NCBI GenBank assembly: GCA_008921705.1
Contig: VFFE01007015.1
Span: forward strand, 397,684 to 461,683
From: Burhinus oedicnemus
Taxonomy: Eukaryota; Chordata; Aves; Charadriiformes; Burhinidae
Reading direction: 5' to 3'
DNA length: 64,000 nt
This document shows positions 12,201-23,500 of the stretch, one piece after another; within the stretch, counting starts at the first letter, position 1, and the number at the start of each line of letters is the position of its first letter. Made by a program: the position numbers and the translations under genes. A model generated the notes under the pieces. The model saw only the letters and a list, made by a program, of their open reading frames with translations. It had not been told where the DNA came from and did not search any database.

Positions 12201-15200
12201 ATCCCTTATCTTCTTGTACTCAGCTGGATAAAGGAAAATTTTACAGCCTAAATGCGCTGTTTTCCTTAGTGTTACTCAGTTTATTCCAGCTTTTACTTTT
12301 ATGTTCAAATTCTGCCTGCAAAGATCTAAATCTTACAGTTCCTGAATTGAATTGGAAACGTTCTATCAGCTATTTAAATTTACGATGAAAGAGATTTGTG
12401 AAACCAGCACCAGACTAGAAAACAGAGAAGCTGCCTGGAAGAAGAAAGATATCAAAATACAAATAAAGATTACTCTTAAACAGATCACCTTCTGATGGGC
12501 ATTAGAGGAAATTACAAGCAGTGGGTTTATATGCATGCACCCAATATTTTCTAAGTTCACAGCACTCCTTTGAAGGAAATTAAATAGCTGTATCTTATCA
12601 GTGAAATCCGAGCTACATTCAAATATTGGATACATGCTAAACTGTACAGAAAGGTTGGAGAATAATAAAGATTACACAAAGGTAATTGTATTTAAGAAAT
12701 ATTGTCATCTGTGCAAAGGACAAAAAAAATTATATGCGACCTAAAGGGGTAATGAGCATTGAAACAGTGCAAATGAGAGGGCAGGAAGGCAGTCTACCAA
12801 GGGAGCATAAACTGAAGAGGAAAGAATAAAGGCTTTCAGTGGCAGAAGGTGGGTCATCCTGCCCTCTTAGAGCACGTATGTAAATAAGTACCTATTCAAT
12901 TAAAACATCTGAACCTACATGAGGAGCAGGAGGTGAAAACTGGGCTTCTCAAAGTGCAATGGATTTCTGAGTGGCTTTATTTTCACACTACTCTCAATAA
13001 AAATGAAATGTTGCATGTAACGTGAAAAAAAGCCAAGCTTAGATTTACAGCTGAAGATCCCATCCTTAGATCCCATCAGGATATAAAGTCTGTTTACTAA
13101 AGAGACAGATGTGATCAGCATACAAAAAGAAAATATAAAAGGCTTAATTACAATCTTTTACATATATGAAAGAAAAAAATCCATAAAAGAACAGACCTGG
13201 GTAACAAAGACAAAGTGAGTAAGATCAATACGTAACTGATGTGTGAATCTTTCTATTGCCTTTTGCAAGCATGGAATAAGACACAAGGCTGATGTAAGTA
13301 CACATCCAACACAAAATGTGAAAATCTCATTTAACTTTTTGAGTATGGAAGATCTGCTAATGTCTATTTATCCCGTATTTAGTAGATTGGGATTTACTGG
13401 AAAATGGAGAAATGACCAACATACTGAAGATTAGTAACTTCTGTATGACTTTAAAAAGCTCTGAAAGTCAGGCAATGGATGAACTGCAGATTTGGAATTC
13501 AGAAAAATATTGAAACAGCTCTTATTGCCTTTTCAGAGAAAAGCTTCAACAAAATGAGAGGCTGGATCCAAATGACCTGTGAAGGCACTTCAGAAAGCAT
13601 TTCAATACAGAAACCTTTGTAGAATCAAAGCTGAGAAATAGACTGGGTTATAAAACTTTTATAAAAGATTCATTTGAAATACTGTAGGAGCAATTGCTAG
13701 CTCTAGGGAAGCAACTTTAACAGAAAGTTAAAAGCACTAGTCTATTTCTTTTTATTCTATATACAAAACAATGCATTACTGAAGTTATTCCATGTGGAAT
13801 ATAGAGCACTCTCTCTAATGGAAAAGTTAGACTAAGGTTTTATAGTGCAGGAAAGACTATAAACTCACTACCCCTCTTCTGTATAGCAGCAGGGAAGAAT
13901 GAATATTCATCTGCCTATTAAAAACCTAGAACTTGAGAATTAAATTGACCCCACAACTTATTTAATTCCTTCTTTACAGGGAAAAATATCTTACTGAACT
14001 CCTGCTGGATACCTGGAACATTGCTTAGCTGAGTAACTGTTGTACAACTGTCAAAATCTTCTTCCACTCTGAGGAATAGTCTGGGAACCTCACATCTCCT
14101 CTGTTTCCCAAGTTTTGTGATAATACTTGAGATATCCAACACATACAAAAGCCTGTTTGTGAGTCTCTTCCTTTAGCTGAGGAAGAGACTGTCCTTAGAC
14201 TTGATAGATAACGAAAAAAACAGGAAAAAACCCAAGGTTGTGTTACTCCCCCCACCAAAAAAAACCCAAAACATCATTGTAGCTGTGTAATTTACTGAGG
14301 GCAGAATAAATATACATTGAAGTTTCTTGATCTTGTAAGGCACTATTACTTAAACAAAATTGTGTGTGGCAGTAGAGTGGAATTATAGTTAAAACCCTAA
14401 AACACAGTAATAGGTCTGCATAGCTGTGAAAGAAACAGGATATTTCTTTTCTTTGAATCCATTTGAGCTTGCTACAAATTAGTGTAAACATCTTTCCCTG
14501 AGCAACTTAACTCCTTCTCATTGCACTTGAATCAAGTTCCTCTGATCAGACAGAAATTTGCTTTCCTCAAGTCCCAGGGAAGGATTTGTATTTGGTAAAT
14601 CATGTTCTTTGTCGTGTTCTGGGCCCACCCTTGAATCCTCATTTTAAACTGGACTGGTCTAGGCAGTGTGACTACCTTAGGAAGACTGGTCATGAATTCA
14701 CTAATAGGCCTTAAACAGAAACTGGATGAAATATGATAAAAACCATGAGCTCATGAAAGGTGCTCTTGGTTTTCAGGGCAAATGGGTATTTCAGATACGT
14801 GATCATGACTGCATAGTCTACCAGGAAGTCAGACAACAGATTGTACCACAAGATGGACTATTAATTAAGGGTACTAGCTCATCATCTCTACCAGCATGCA
14901 CGCAAGTTTTTATAACAAACATTGTCACACAAACTGCTAGGCTTGAACCTGGAAGTGTATTGTGACTATGATTTTTAACCTGAATAGACTATGTCATTCA
15001 GTGTTACAGGCTGCATCTGATAAGGGATGTATATGTTGTTAACTATCCCTAACTTAAATTAGGCAGCCAGTCCTGAGTATGTGCTCATGACACAAGCACT
15101 CATGGCAATTGTTCTATACAGCTCTAGACAGTTAGACTAATACGTCAATATCCAAATTTCTTCATTGTCAGAAACAGATGGAAGGAGTATACAGAACACT

Positions 15201-17189
15201 GAACAATTTCAGTGGTCATCACTGAAGTAACCAGTCTGCTGCACTCATGATTTAATGTCTCCTCAAAAATACCTTTTCTAAGGACACTTTTAACTTAATA
15301 TCCAACCATATTTTCCTTCCTAAAAGGAGAATGTGTACTCCAGCTATTAAACAATAATGAGTTTACTGGTTAGTTTGAGCAATAATAATCAGTTTATCAT
15401 TTCATTATTGCTTTAAGACACACTGACTTTTATACCTTCTTCAATTCCCCACTGTTACCTCCTCAGAGCTGAACGATGCAGCTACCTGGGGAAGGGAAGA
15501 CACTTCCAAAAAGGGAGCTTTTGATGAGGACAGCACAAGCACTTCCCAAACAGTTGCTGCATTGACATTTTTCCATCCCTAATGGAAATTTCTATTCTCC
15601 TCGACTGAATTGATCAGTACCTTATGTCAAGCATGCTGATTGCAGAGAGAAAATGTACTGATAGTTTTAACTGCCTTGTTGAAATTAAATAGTGTTTTTA
15701 TTTACAAAGCAAAGCTATCAATTTAATGCCTAAACAATTCAATTTACATGAACATTCACCACCATTTGGTAAAACACAGGGTTCTTGATTATGAAGTGAT
15801 GAATGACAGCTGTACAGGAAATATCTCTTTCTTTTTGTCTGGCTTACTAAATGGGAAAAAAAACCCCAAAACCCAAGGGTCACAATTTAGACCTTACAGG
15901 AGAGTCATTAAAACAATAAAAGGTATTGTTCATATGACAACTTAGAGGTCGAGTTATCAGCCACTATGAAGATCTCTTTCTGGAGACCCAGTGAATCGAA
16001 AAATGACATACATAAACTCCTGCATACCAATTTCCAGGGGAACATAATTCCCACACTCATTCTTTCTTATCTTACTGCAAGTGACTTCCAGAGAATGCTA
16101 AACTACTGATACGAAGCCTCAGAACATATGTCTTGAAGAATCATAAAGAAAATGAAGGCATGGTAAGCTGCATGGAGATATCGTTTGTATAAGCATCTCT
16201 GGAAAATATGTAATCATAGAGATGCTCATACTGACACAACTAAGGGCTATTAAACAGCTAAAAGTATATAGGTTCGGTCATTTTTTTCTACTTGTAAAAT
16301 TGGATTCAGATCTGGCTAGTGTTACAAATGAATTTCACACACAAAAATTTCAGAGAGTTTTCATAGAGAAAAACATCATGGAGAGGTGCCCAGGAGTGTT
16401 TTGCATAGTTCAGCACAAAATAGATACTGATGAAGGACAAAGGGACATCTGGTGGCTTTATAGACATATACATTAATCTTAATACTCTGCATAACTGTCA
16501 AAGAAAATCTAAGCTACAGAGAACTTCATCTTTCCAGACACAAAATATGCAAATAAAATATGAATAAAATATGCAAAGATTCATATCATTGATCACATAA
16601 AAATCAGACACTGAATAAATGACTTTTTAATCAAATTCCATGTCTGTATTTCCTGAATAGAGCAGCCAGTCACAGCTGCCCTGTCCAAAGCATATGAAGG
16701 AGTTAGTTGTGTTAGTGCTTCACCCTGTGCCTCAATATGGACTAGAGCAGAAAGTTTTCTTCACTAAAATCTCTTGAATGTCATTTGTAAAAAACACATT
16801 CTTCATCTGTATTGAGAAAAAACACATTTTAATTACATATTACATTCAGTTTAATGAGACTAACAGAGCAGTTACAGGATATCTACATTCCCTTTGCTCA
16901 ACTTCAGAAAAAATAATATAAATGTTTGCTGCTGACCTCTAACTGTTGAGCTCTTTCATCTCTTACTTCTGTACCCTAAGTTGCATGTAAACGACAGCTG
17001 AACAGATATTCTTTGCAGCTTCTCAACAGTACCACTGTTTAATTCATTCATTTCTATGTCTCCAGTCTCTTGAGTATAAAAAAAGCTGCTGCTCATATAA
17101 GGAACAGCATATTTTTTTTCTATCATGTAAAAATTGCACAAGCACCATTGTTCACAGATAGTTTCAAAATGTAACGTTTCTTTGCAAGC

Positions 17190-17470
17190 ACTAATATGCC
17201 CATTTCAGCATCGCAGCATATTTTCTGCTGTAGGAAACGTAAAATGCTTATAGATTTAAAATTTCTGACCGCTGATATTGGTGAAATCCAGCACAAAACG
17301 AATTCTCCTCTTTCTCCTCCCTCTTGTAAGCCTTCAGCTCATTAATGAATAGCACTGAAGAACTGCAGTTAAATGCAACAGTGGAGCTGTGATCTCAGCT
17401 ATTAATACTCATCAGCAGTGATTACACAATGCTAAGTATTGTCATTACAACATGATTTTGTGTTGTTAGG
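17190..17470. other. Candidate conserved non-coding element
   Basis: This block lacks simple repeats and looks like vertebrate enhancer sequence. It holds several homeodomain-type TAAT cores in mixed-complexity context (around 'ctcattaatgaatagcac' and 'cagctattaatactcatc') and a palindromic 'ttgtgttgttaggtcacagg' neighbourhood. The observation is the motif density. The claim of conservation is an inference that needs cross-species alignment. It ends about 260 bases before a CR1 insertion. Confidence 0.3.
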
Positions 17471-17789
17471 TCACAGGATAGGCTGCAGAAAATCTTTAAA
17501 AAGTCAAATGAATAAGACTGTACAAGAGTCTGATTTCTGTATTTCTTTTTAGCTACTTAACACAGCAAAATAATTTCTAACACATAACATTTAAAATATG
17601 GATTTTAGAGAAAGATGATGAATGAAAGTCTTTCTTAGACAATGGGAAGGAAATCACTGAAATAATCCCACAGTATTGTTGCAATAGCTATATCAGCTGT
17701 GTTAATTAACTGCCTTGAACAATAAGCTAGAGGAGGAGCTAGACATGTGCAAGCCTGCAGGGCTGTGATCTTGTTGACATCACAGTGGG

Positions 17790-18427
17790 ATGGCTCCTAT
17801 GATTGGAGTGTTGGAATGGGAGGATACAGACTCTTCAGGAAGTACAGGCAGGGGAGACGAGGGTGAAGGGTGTCGCCTCTTTGTCAAGGACCAGCTGGAG
17901 TACATGGAGCTCCAGCTGGGGATGGATGAGGAGCTGACCGAGAGCTTATGGGTCTGGATTAAAGGGAGGGCAGGGACAAAGGTGATGTTACAGTGGGGGT
18001 TTGCTACAGGCCACCTGAGCAGGAAGACCAGGCAGATGAGGCCCTCTATAGACAGATAGGAACAGCCTCATGTTCACAAGCTCTGGTCCTTATGGGAGAC
18101 TTCAACCACCCCGATATCTGTTGGAAGGACAACACAGCAGCGTGTAAGCAATCTAGGAAGTTCATGGAATGTGCTGATGATAACTTCCTTCTCCAAGTGA
18201 CAGAAGAGCCGATGAGGAGAGGTGCTATTCTGGACCATGTTCTCACCAACAAGGGGAGGCTGGTGGGGAAGGTGAAGCTCAAGGGCAGCCTTGGCTGTGA
18301 TGAGTGTGAAATGGTGGAGTTCATGATCCTTAGGATGGCAAGGAGAGTGCACAGCAAGCTCACCACCCTAGACTTCAGGACAGCAGACTTTGGCCTCTTC
18401 AGTGATCTGCTTGGTAAACTACTGTAG
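17790..18427 (+). pseudogene. CR1 ORF2 endonuclease domain, frameshifted
   Basis: This is the apurinic/apyrimidinic-type endonuclease that nicks target DNA in CR1 retrotransposition. The frame at 17790-18059 carries the N-terminal part (RLFVKDQLE, ESLWVWI). The domain then continues after a frameshift in the frame 17993-18427, with VCYRPPEQ, the conserved LMGDFNHPDICW motif and LDHVLTNKGRLVGKV. The conserved SDH-type catalytic motif near the domain end reads as CDEC, so the catalytic histidine is missing. The element is enzymatically dead here. The true N-terminus of the domain is lost by 5' truncation. Confidence 0.85.
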
Positions 18428-18779
18428 GATAAACCTCTGGTGGGAAGAGGGACCGCAGAAAGTTGATTAATGTTCAAGGATCACCTCCTCCAAGCTCAAG
18501 AGCATTGCATCCAAACAAAGAAGTCAAGCAAACATGCCAGGAGGTCTGCATGGATGAACAAGGAGCTCTTGAACAAACTCAGGCTCAAAAAGAGAAGCCT
18601 ACAGAGGGTGGAAGCAAGAACAGGTAGCCTGGGAGGAATACAGAGAAATTGTCCAAGCAGCCAGGGATCGAGTTAGGAACGCTAAAGTCCAGATAGAGTT
18701 AAATCTGGCCAGGGATGTCAAGGGCAACAAGAAAAACTTCTATAGGTATGTTGGTGACACAAGGAAAAAAAAGGAAAGT

Positions 18780-20019
18780 GTGAGCCCTCTTTGGACGGAA
18801 ATGGGAGATCTGGTTACACAGGATATGGAGAAGGCTGAAGTACTCGGTGATTTTTTTGCCTCAGTCTTCACCAGTAAGTGCTCTAGCCACAGCGCTCATC
18901 ACAGAAGGCAAAAGCAGGGACTGGAGAATGAAGAACCGCCCATTGTAGGAGAAGATCAGGTTCGAGACCATCTCAGGAACCTGAAAGTACACAAGTCCAT
19001 GGGATCTGATGAGATACATCCACAGGTCCTGAGGAAGCAGGTGGATGAAGTTGCCAAGCCACTATCCATCATATTTGAGAAGTCATGGCAGTCTGGTGAA
19101 GTTCCCACTGACTGGAAAAGGAGAAAAATAACCCCCATTTTCAAAAAGGGAAAAAAGGAAGACCCAGGGAACTACAGGCTGGTCAGTCTCACCTCTGTGC
19201 GCAGCAAGATCATGGAGCAGATCCTCCTGGAAACTCTGTTAAGGCACATGGAAAACAAGGAGGGGATTGGTGATAGCCAGCATGGCTTCACTAAGGGTAA
19301 ATTGTACCTGACATATCTGGTCACCTTCTATGATGGGGTTACAGTGTTGGTGGATGAGGGAAGAGCAACTGACATCATCTACGTGGACTTGTGCAAGGCA
19401 TTTGATACTGTCTGACATGACATCCGTGACTCTAAATTGGAAAGACATGGATTTGACTGATAGACCACTAGGTGGATAAGGATTTGGCTGGATGGTCACA
19501 CTCAAAAATTTGCAGTCAACATCTCAATGTCCAAGAGGAGACCAGTGATGAGTGGTGTTCCTCAGGGGTCAGTAATGGGACCGGTGCTGTTCAACACCTT
19601 TGTCTGTGACACGGAGCAGGATTGAGTGCATGCTCAGCAAGTTTGCCAATGACACCAAGCTGTGTAGAGCAGTCAACACGCTGGAGGGAAGGGTTGCCAT
19701 CCAGAGGGACCTGGACAGGCTTAAGAGGTGGGCCCATGCCAACCTTATGAAGTTCAACAGGGCCAAATGCAAGGTCCTGCATGTGGGTTGGGGCAAACCC
19801 AAGCACAAATACAGGTTGGGCGGAGAATGGATCGAGAGTAGCCCTGAGGAGAAGGACTTGAGCGTGTTAGTGGATGAGAAGCTCAACATGAGCTGGCAAC
19901 GTGCTCTCACAGCCTATAAAGCCAACCACATCCTGGGCTGCACCAAAAGAAGCGTGGCCAGCAGGTTGAGGGAGGGGATTCTGCCCCTCTACTCTGCTCT
20001 CATGAGACCCTCACCTTGA
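18780..20019 (+). pseudogene. CR1 ORF2 reverse transcriptase, broken
   Basis: Reverse transcriptase of the CR1 element. The frame 18780-19415 (211 codons) contains the pre-RT region ([15 protein letters not shown]), [22 protein letters not shown] and motif [12 protein letters not shown], then stops at a TGA in place of the usual serine before HDI. The block [13 protein letters not shown] follows near 19555 in another frame. The frame 19600-20019 carries FANDTKL, where the second Asp... position of the catalytic FADD box reads Asn-Asp instead of Asp-Asp, then [15 protein letters not shown]. At least two frameshifts plus the stop make it non-functional. Confidence 0.9.
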
Positions 20020-20531
20020 CTACTGTATCCAGCTCTAGAGCCCCCAACATAACAAGGTCATGGACCTGTTGGAATGAGTCCAGAGGAGGGCCACGAAGAT
20101 GATCAGAAAGCTGGAGCACCTGTCCTATGAAGACAGGCTGAGAGAGTTGAGGTTGTTCAGCCTGGAGAAGAGAAGACTCCGGGAAGACCTGATAGCAGCC
20201 TTCCAGTATTTAGAGAGTACTGCAGGAAATACGGGGAGGGAGTCTTTATCAGGGATTGTAGTGATAGGACAAAGGGTAATGGTTTTAAACTGAAAGAGGG
20301 TAGATTTAGGTTAGATAGTAGGAAGAAATTTTTCACTGTGAGGGTGGTGAGACACCGGAACAGGTTATCCAGAGAATGTATGGATGCCCCATCCCTGGAA
20401 GTGTTCAAGGCCAGGTTGGATGAGGCTTCGAGTAACCTGGTCTAGTGGGAGGTGTCCCTGCCCATGGCAGGGAAGCTGGAACTAGATGATCTTTAAGGTC
20501 CTTTCCAAATAACCATCCCATGATTCTATGA

Positions 20532-23500
20532 AATGACATTCACATGTTTTATTTTATCCACATTATTAATTAAATGCTCTCTTCAGGGTCCCAAAATTCA
20601 ACTAATTGTTTTCATGTTTCCCTTGATCTGAGTAAACCTCAGTTCTGACTTTCCTTAGTTCTCATTATTTCTCCATCTAAACCTTAATCGAGTACACTGT
20701 TTCTGAATCGGGACTTTCCAAATCAGGTATTTAGCCCATGATGAAACCCATTTGCTTGTCCTACAAGACACATGTTCAGTACTTCCAAATAAGTTCAATA
20801 TATCCTTTCACAAGTACCCTACTATCCCTCTCACAGATCCTCTAGTTTACAAGTCTACTTAAGGAACAAAATAAAGTTGAAAAATCAGATGAAGGTTTCC
20901 AAGAAAAATCATTCTTTATAATGGTCTAAAAGAAATAAGCATTCATATTAAATAAGAAATATCTATATGTCATTCTCTTCCTAATCTTTGGTCGGGGTTT
21001 TTTTCTGATTTTCACGTGTCCTTTTCTTGAACCCATCATAGCTTTCATTTTTATTGCAGAGAAAGGGCTCTCTAAGCAGTTCTGGTGCTTTTCAGTATGC
21101 ACTCTTCTTTCTTATTTGACTTTTCTTGATCAGCCACAAATCCTGTCTCAAGTTCATCTTCTCCTGAAGAGATTCTTTGACCTATCAAACCTGGTTCCCC
21201 CAGGTGGTAACAAGCTCTTTGTCTATTGTTTCCTCACTTTGAATAGAAGGTCAACTAGTATTTAATGACCCTCTACTTTTACACTTTGACTAGTGATACA
21301 GTTTCATGCACTGTTAGTTGATGACTTGCTTCTGTAAAGGTAGGTCCCATGATCCCTTCCACTGTCTTTTTATTCTGTTCCCATGCTGCTGTACGAGCAC
21401 AGACAGCTATTTTGTCATCTAGTGAACTGAGCCAGGGAGCAGATCCAGGTGGTGAAAAACAAGACATACCCCTCCTCCGATGCAAGGGCATGAACTACAC
21501 CCTTCAACAGACTCTACAAATGCTGTCAGCCTACAACAGTAAGGGTCTAGTGATAAATTGCAAGAGAAAAAAAACTGTGGGGCTTTGTCTCTTTGTTTGT
21601 TTTTTCTGATGATGTGGGCTTAAACACTTGTCAAATTATAGTTTAACTGTTCTGTATTTTAGGTTATTACAGAAGCTACTAAAAGAAAAAAAATGATGGC
21701 ATAAAGGGCTGTAAAATCAAATGATCTTCAGAAAAAAAAGAGGCGTTATGAATTTATATTAATATTCACATGCATATATACTCTAATCTATCAGATTATT
21801 TTGTCTTTTTGTGACTGCAGAAATGTTATTTTAACAAAAGAAGAATTTCTATGGCAAAAAAAAGCCCCTAGTAATTAAAAAAATAATCAGTTTATCTCAG
21901 AAAAAAATAATTATACTCCTTTTTTTAAATTACTGTGATTTGAGGACTTGATAAGTGTTTTAATTGTATTGAATTTGATTTGCACCGACACCCATTTTTT
22001 TGTTTCCTGAAAGAGAAAGCGTGCATTAAGATTGTATTTAGTGTTGTGCTTCTCTGAGTTCATAAACACCAACAGAAATGACAAGGCACACAGAAAGACA
22101 GACTAGTTGGGTTTTTTTAAAACAAAAAAATCCTGAAAATTTTATTAAGAGGAGAATCACCTGGTATTTTGTTTAGCCTGCAAGTCCACTGTCAGTAATC
22201 AGAGTAGTAAACTGACTATTCAACCATTTTCAGTTGGTTCAGAGCATAAGAAGGGTAAGAAAAACAATAGTTCCTTAAAAAGGAAGTAAATAGTCTCCCA
22301 GAGCGTGTAACATGCAAATTAGTGCAGACAATTTTTTTTGCCATTAAACAAAGAGAATAAACTATAATATCATAATAAAAATAATAAAATAAATAAAGGG
22401 AAAAGCACTAAATTTCCACCAAAAAAAAAAGATGTTGTACTCCAGATTCATTCTGTACTTCACTGAAGAAATTTTATAGTTTTTTGAGGTAAAGAAATAC
22501 CAAGGACATGAAAAATACTTACGGAAGTTACAAAACTGTGATGTTTTGAAATATCCACTTGTGGTAATACAGGTAATATATGTATGGGTTGCTAGATGAA
22601 AGGAATTTTGGCTCCAGGACAATATAAAATATCAGTCAGGGTGAAGTATTTCCAAGTAGTGGTTCTGATAAGTCTATAAGATATAGTAGTAACGGCTAAA
22701 TATTTGACATGCCTCTGGAAAAGTCCATTTCACAGAGACAGATGTTAAGAATTCAGTGATTTGAAATGAAAGAATTTTTTAATGTATTCACAAAATCCAA
22801 ACATCAGGTTGAAAACACATATGTGAATGTCAAATGCATAATTGCAACGTTTTTTAATATGTGGGTAGGATACATGTACCTTTATGGACCCAGCCACATG
22901 CATCAGAGGATTTAGGAGTCTAGAGGTTTAAATACTTTGGATGAAAATAATTTAGAAAAAAATTACACTAGATAAAATAAAAACATTAAAAAGCACTCCT
23001 TACATAAGTTATTAATTAAAAAACCCCCACGTGTTGACTGCTAGAAAATCAGTCCATATTGTTCAAAAATGCCTTCAAAAGTTGCTTCTAGGTCATTTTA
23101 TAAGCTATTTCTAACGCCAAGGTCATTACACTTATGAAAATGGCTCTAAATAATCAAAGTATGGCAGTAACTACCTGCCTAAGTTAAACAAATAATGATA
23201 GTGAGAAATGACAATTAGTACCCTGTACACCATCACTAGCACTTGGTTCATCATTAATATATTTTTAGATAAATAAATAATAAAATAAATCTGTCAAGAT
23301 GACAGTTCATTTACTTTTTTCTACTCCTGCTGCAGTTTCTTTTGCCCTTCTCCTTCTTGACTCCACTTATTGGCTTTCAACACTGAAGCTTACTCACTGT
23401 GCCAGTAGTACTAAATAACATCTATTAACATCAGGCAATTCAAGGACGTAGACTGACTAAGGCTAACAGAAATTGGCAAATGACACATCGCCTATCTAAG

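Larger units (their letters stand above)
6984..17189. other. Long unique non-coding region
   Basis: Ten kilobases of AT-rich DNA without a recognised gene, LINE or LTR. Open frames are all about 107 codons or less, overlap each other on opposite strands and lack family features. Local items are listed separately: palindromic AT repeat at 8.55 kb and inverted repeat at 9.2 kb. The scarcity of CR1 and LTR insertions here contrasts with the second half of the window. Confidence 0.55.
17730..20531 (+). mobile_element. CR1 LINE, 5'-truncated, 2.8 kb
   Basis: A long CR1 retrotransposon copy. It starts inside the endonuclease part of ORF2, runs through reverse transcriptase and 3' UTR, and ends with the octamer ATTCTATG (20523-20530). 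Coding sequence is split over all three frames by small indels and stops, so it cannot make a working protein. The 5' edge is approximate because the element was truncated during insertion. It is the same subfamily as the fragment at 39.5 kb: both contain the peptide [20 protein letters not shown]. Confidence 0.95.

Noticed and set aside
18046..19910. Minus-strand frames of 62-143 codons
   Set aside because: Antisense shadows of the plus-strand CR1 ORF2.
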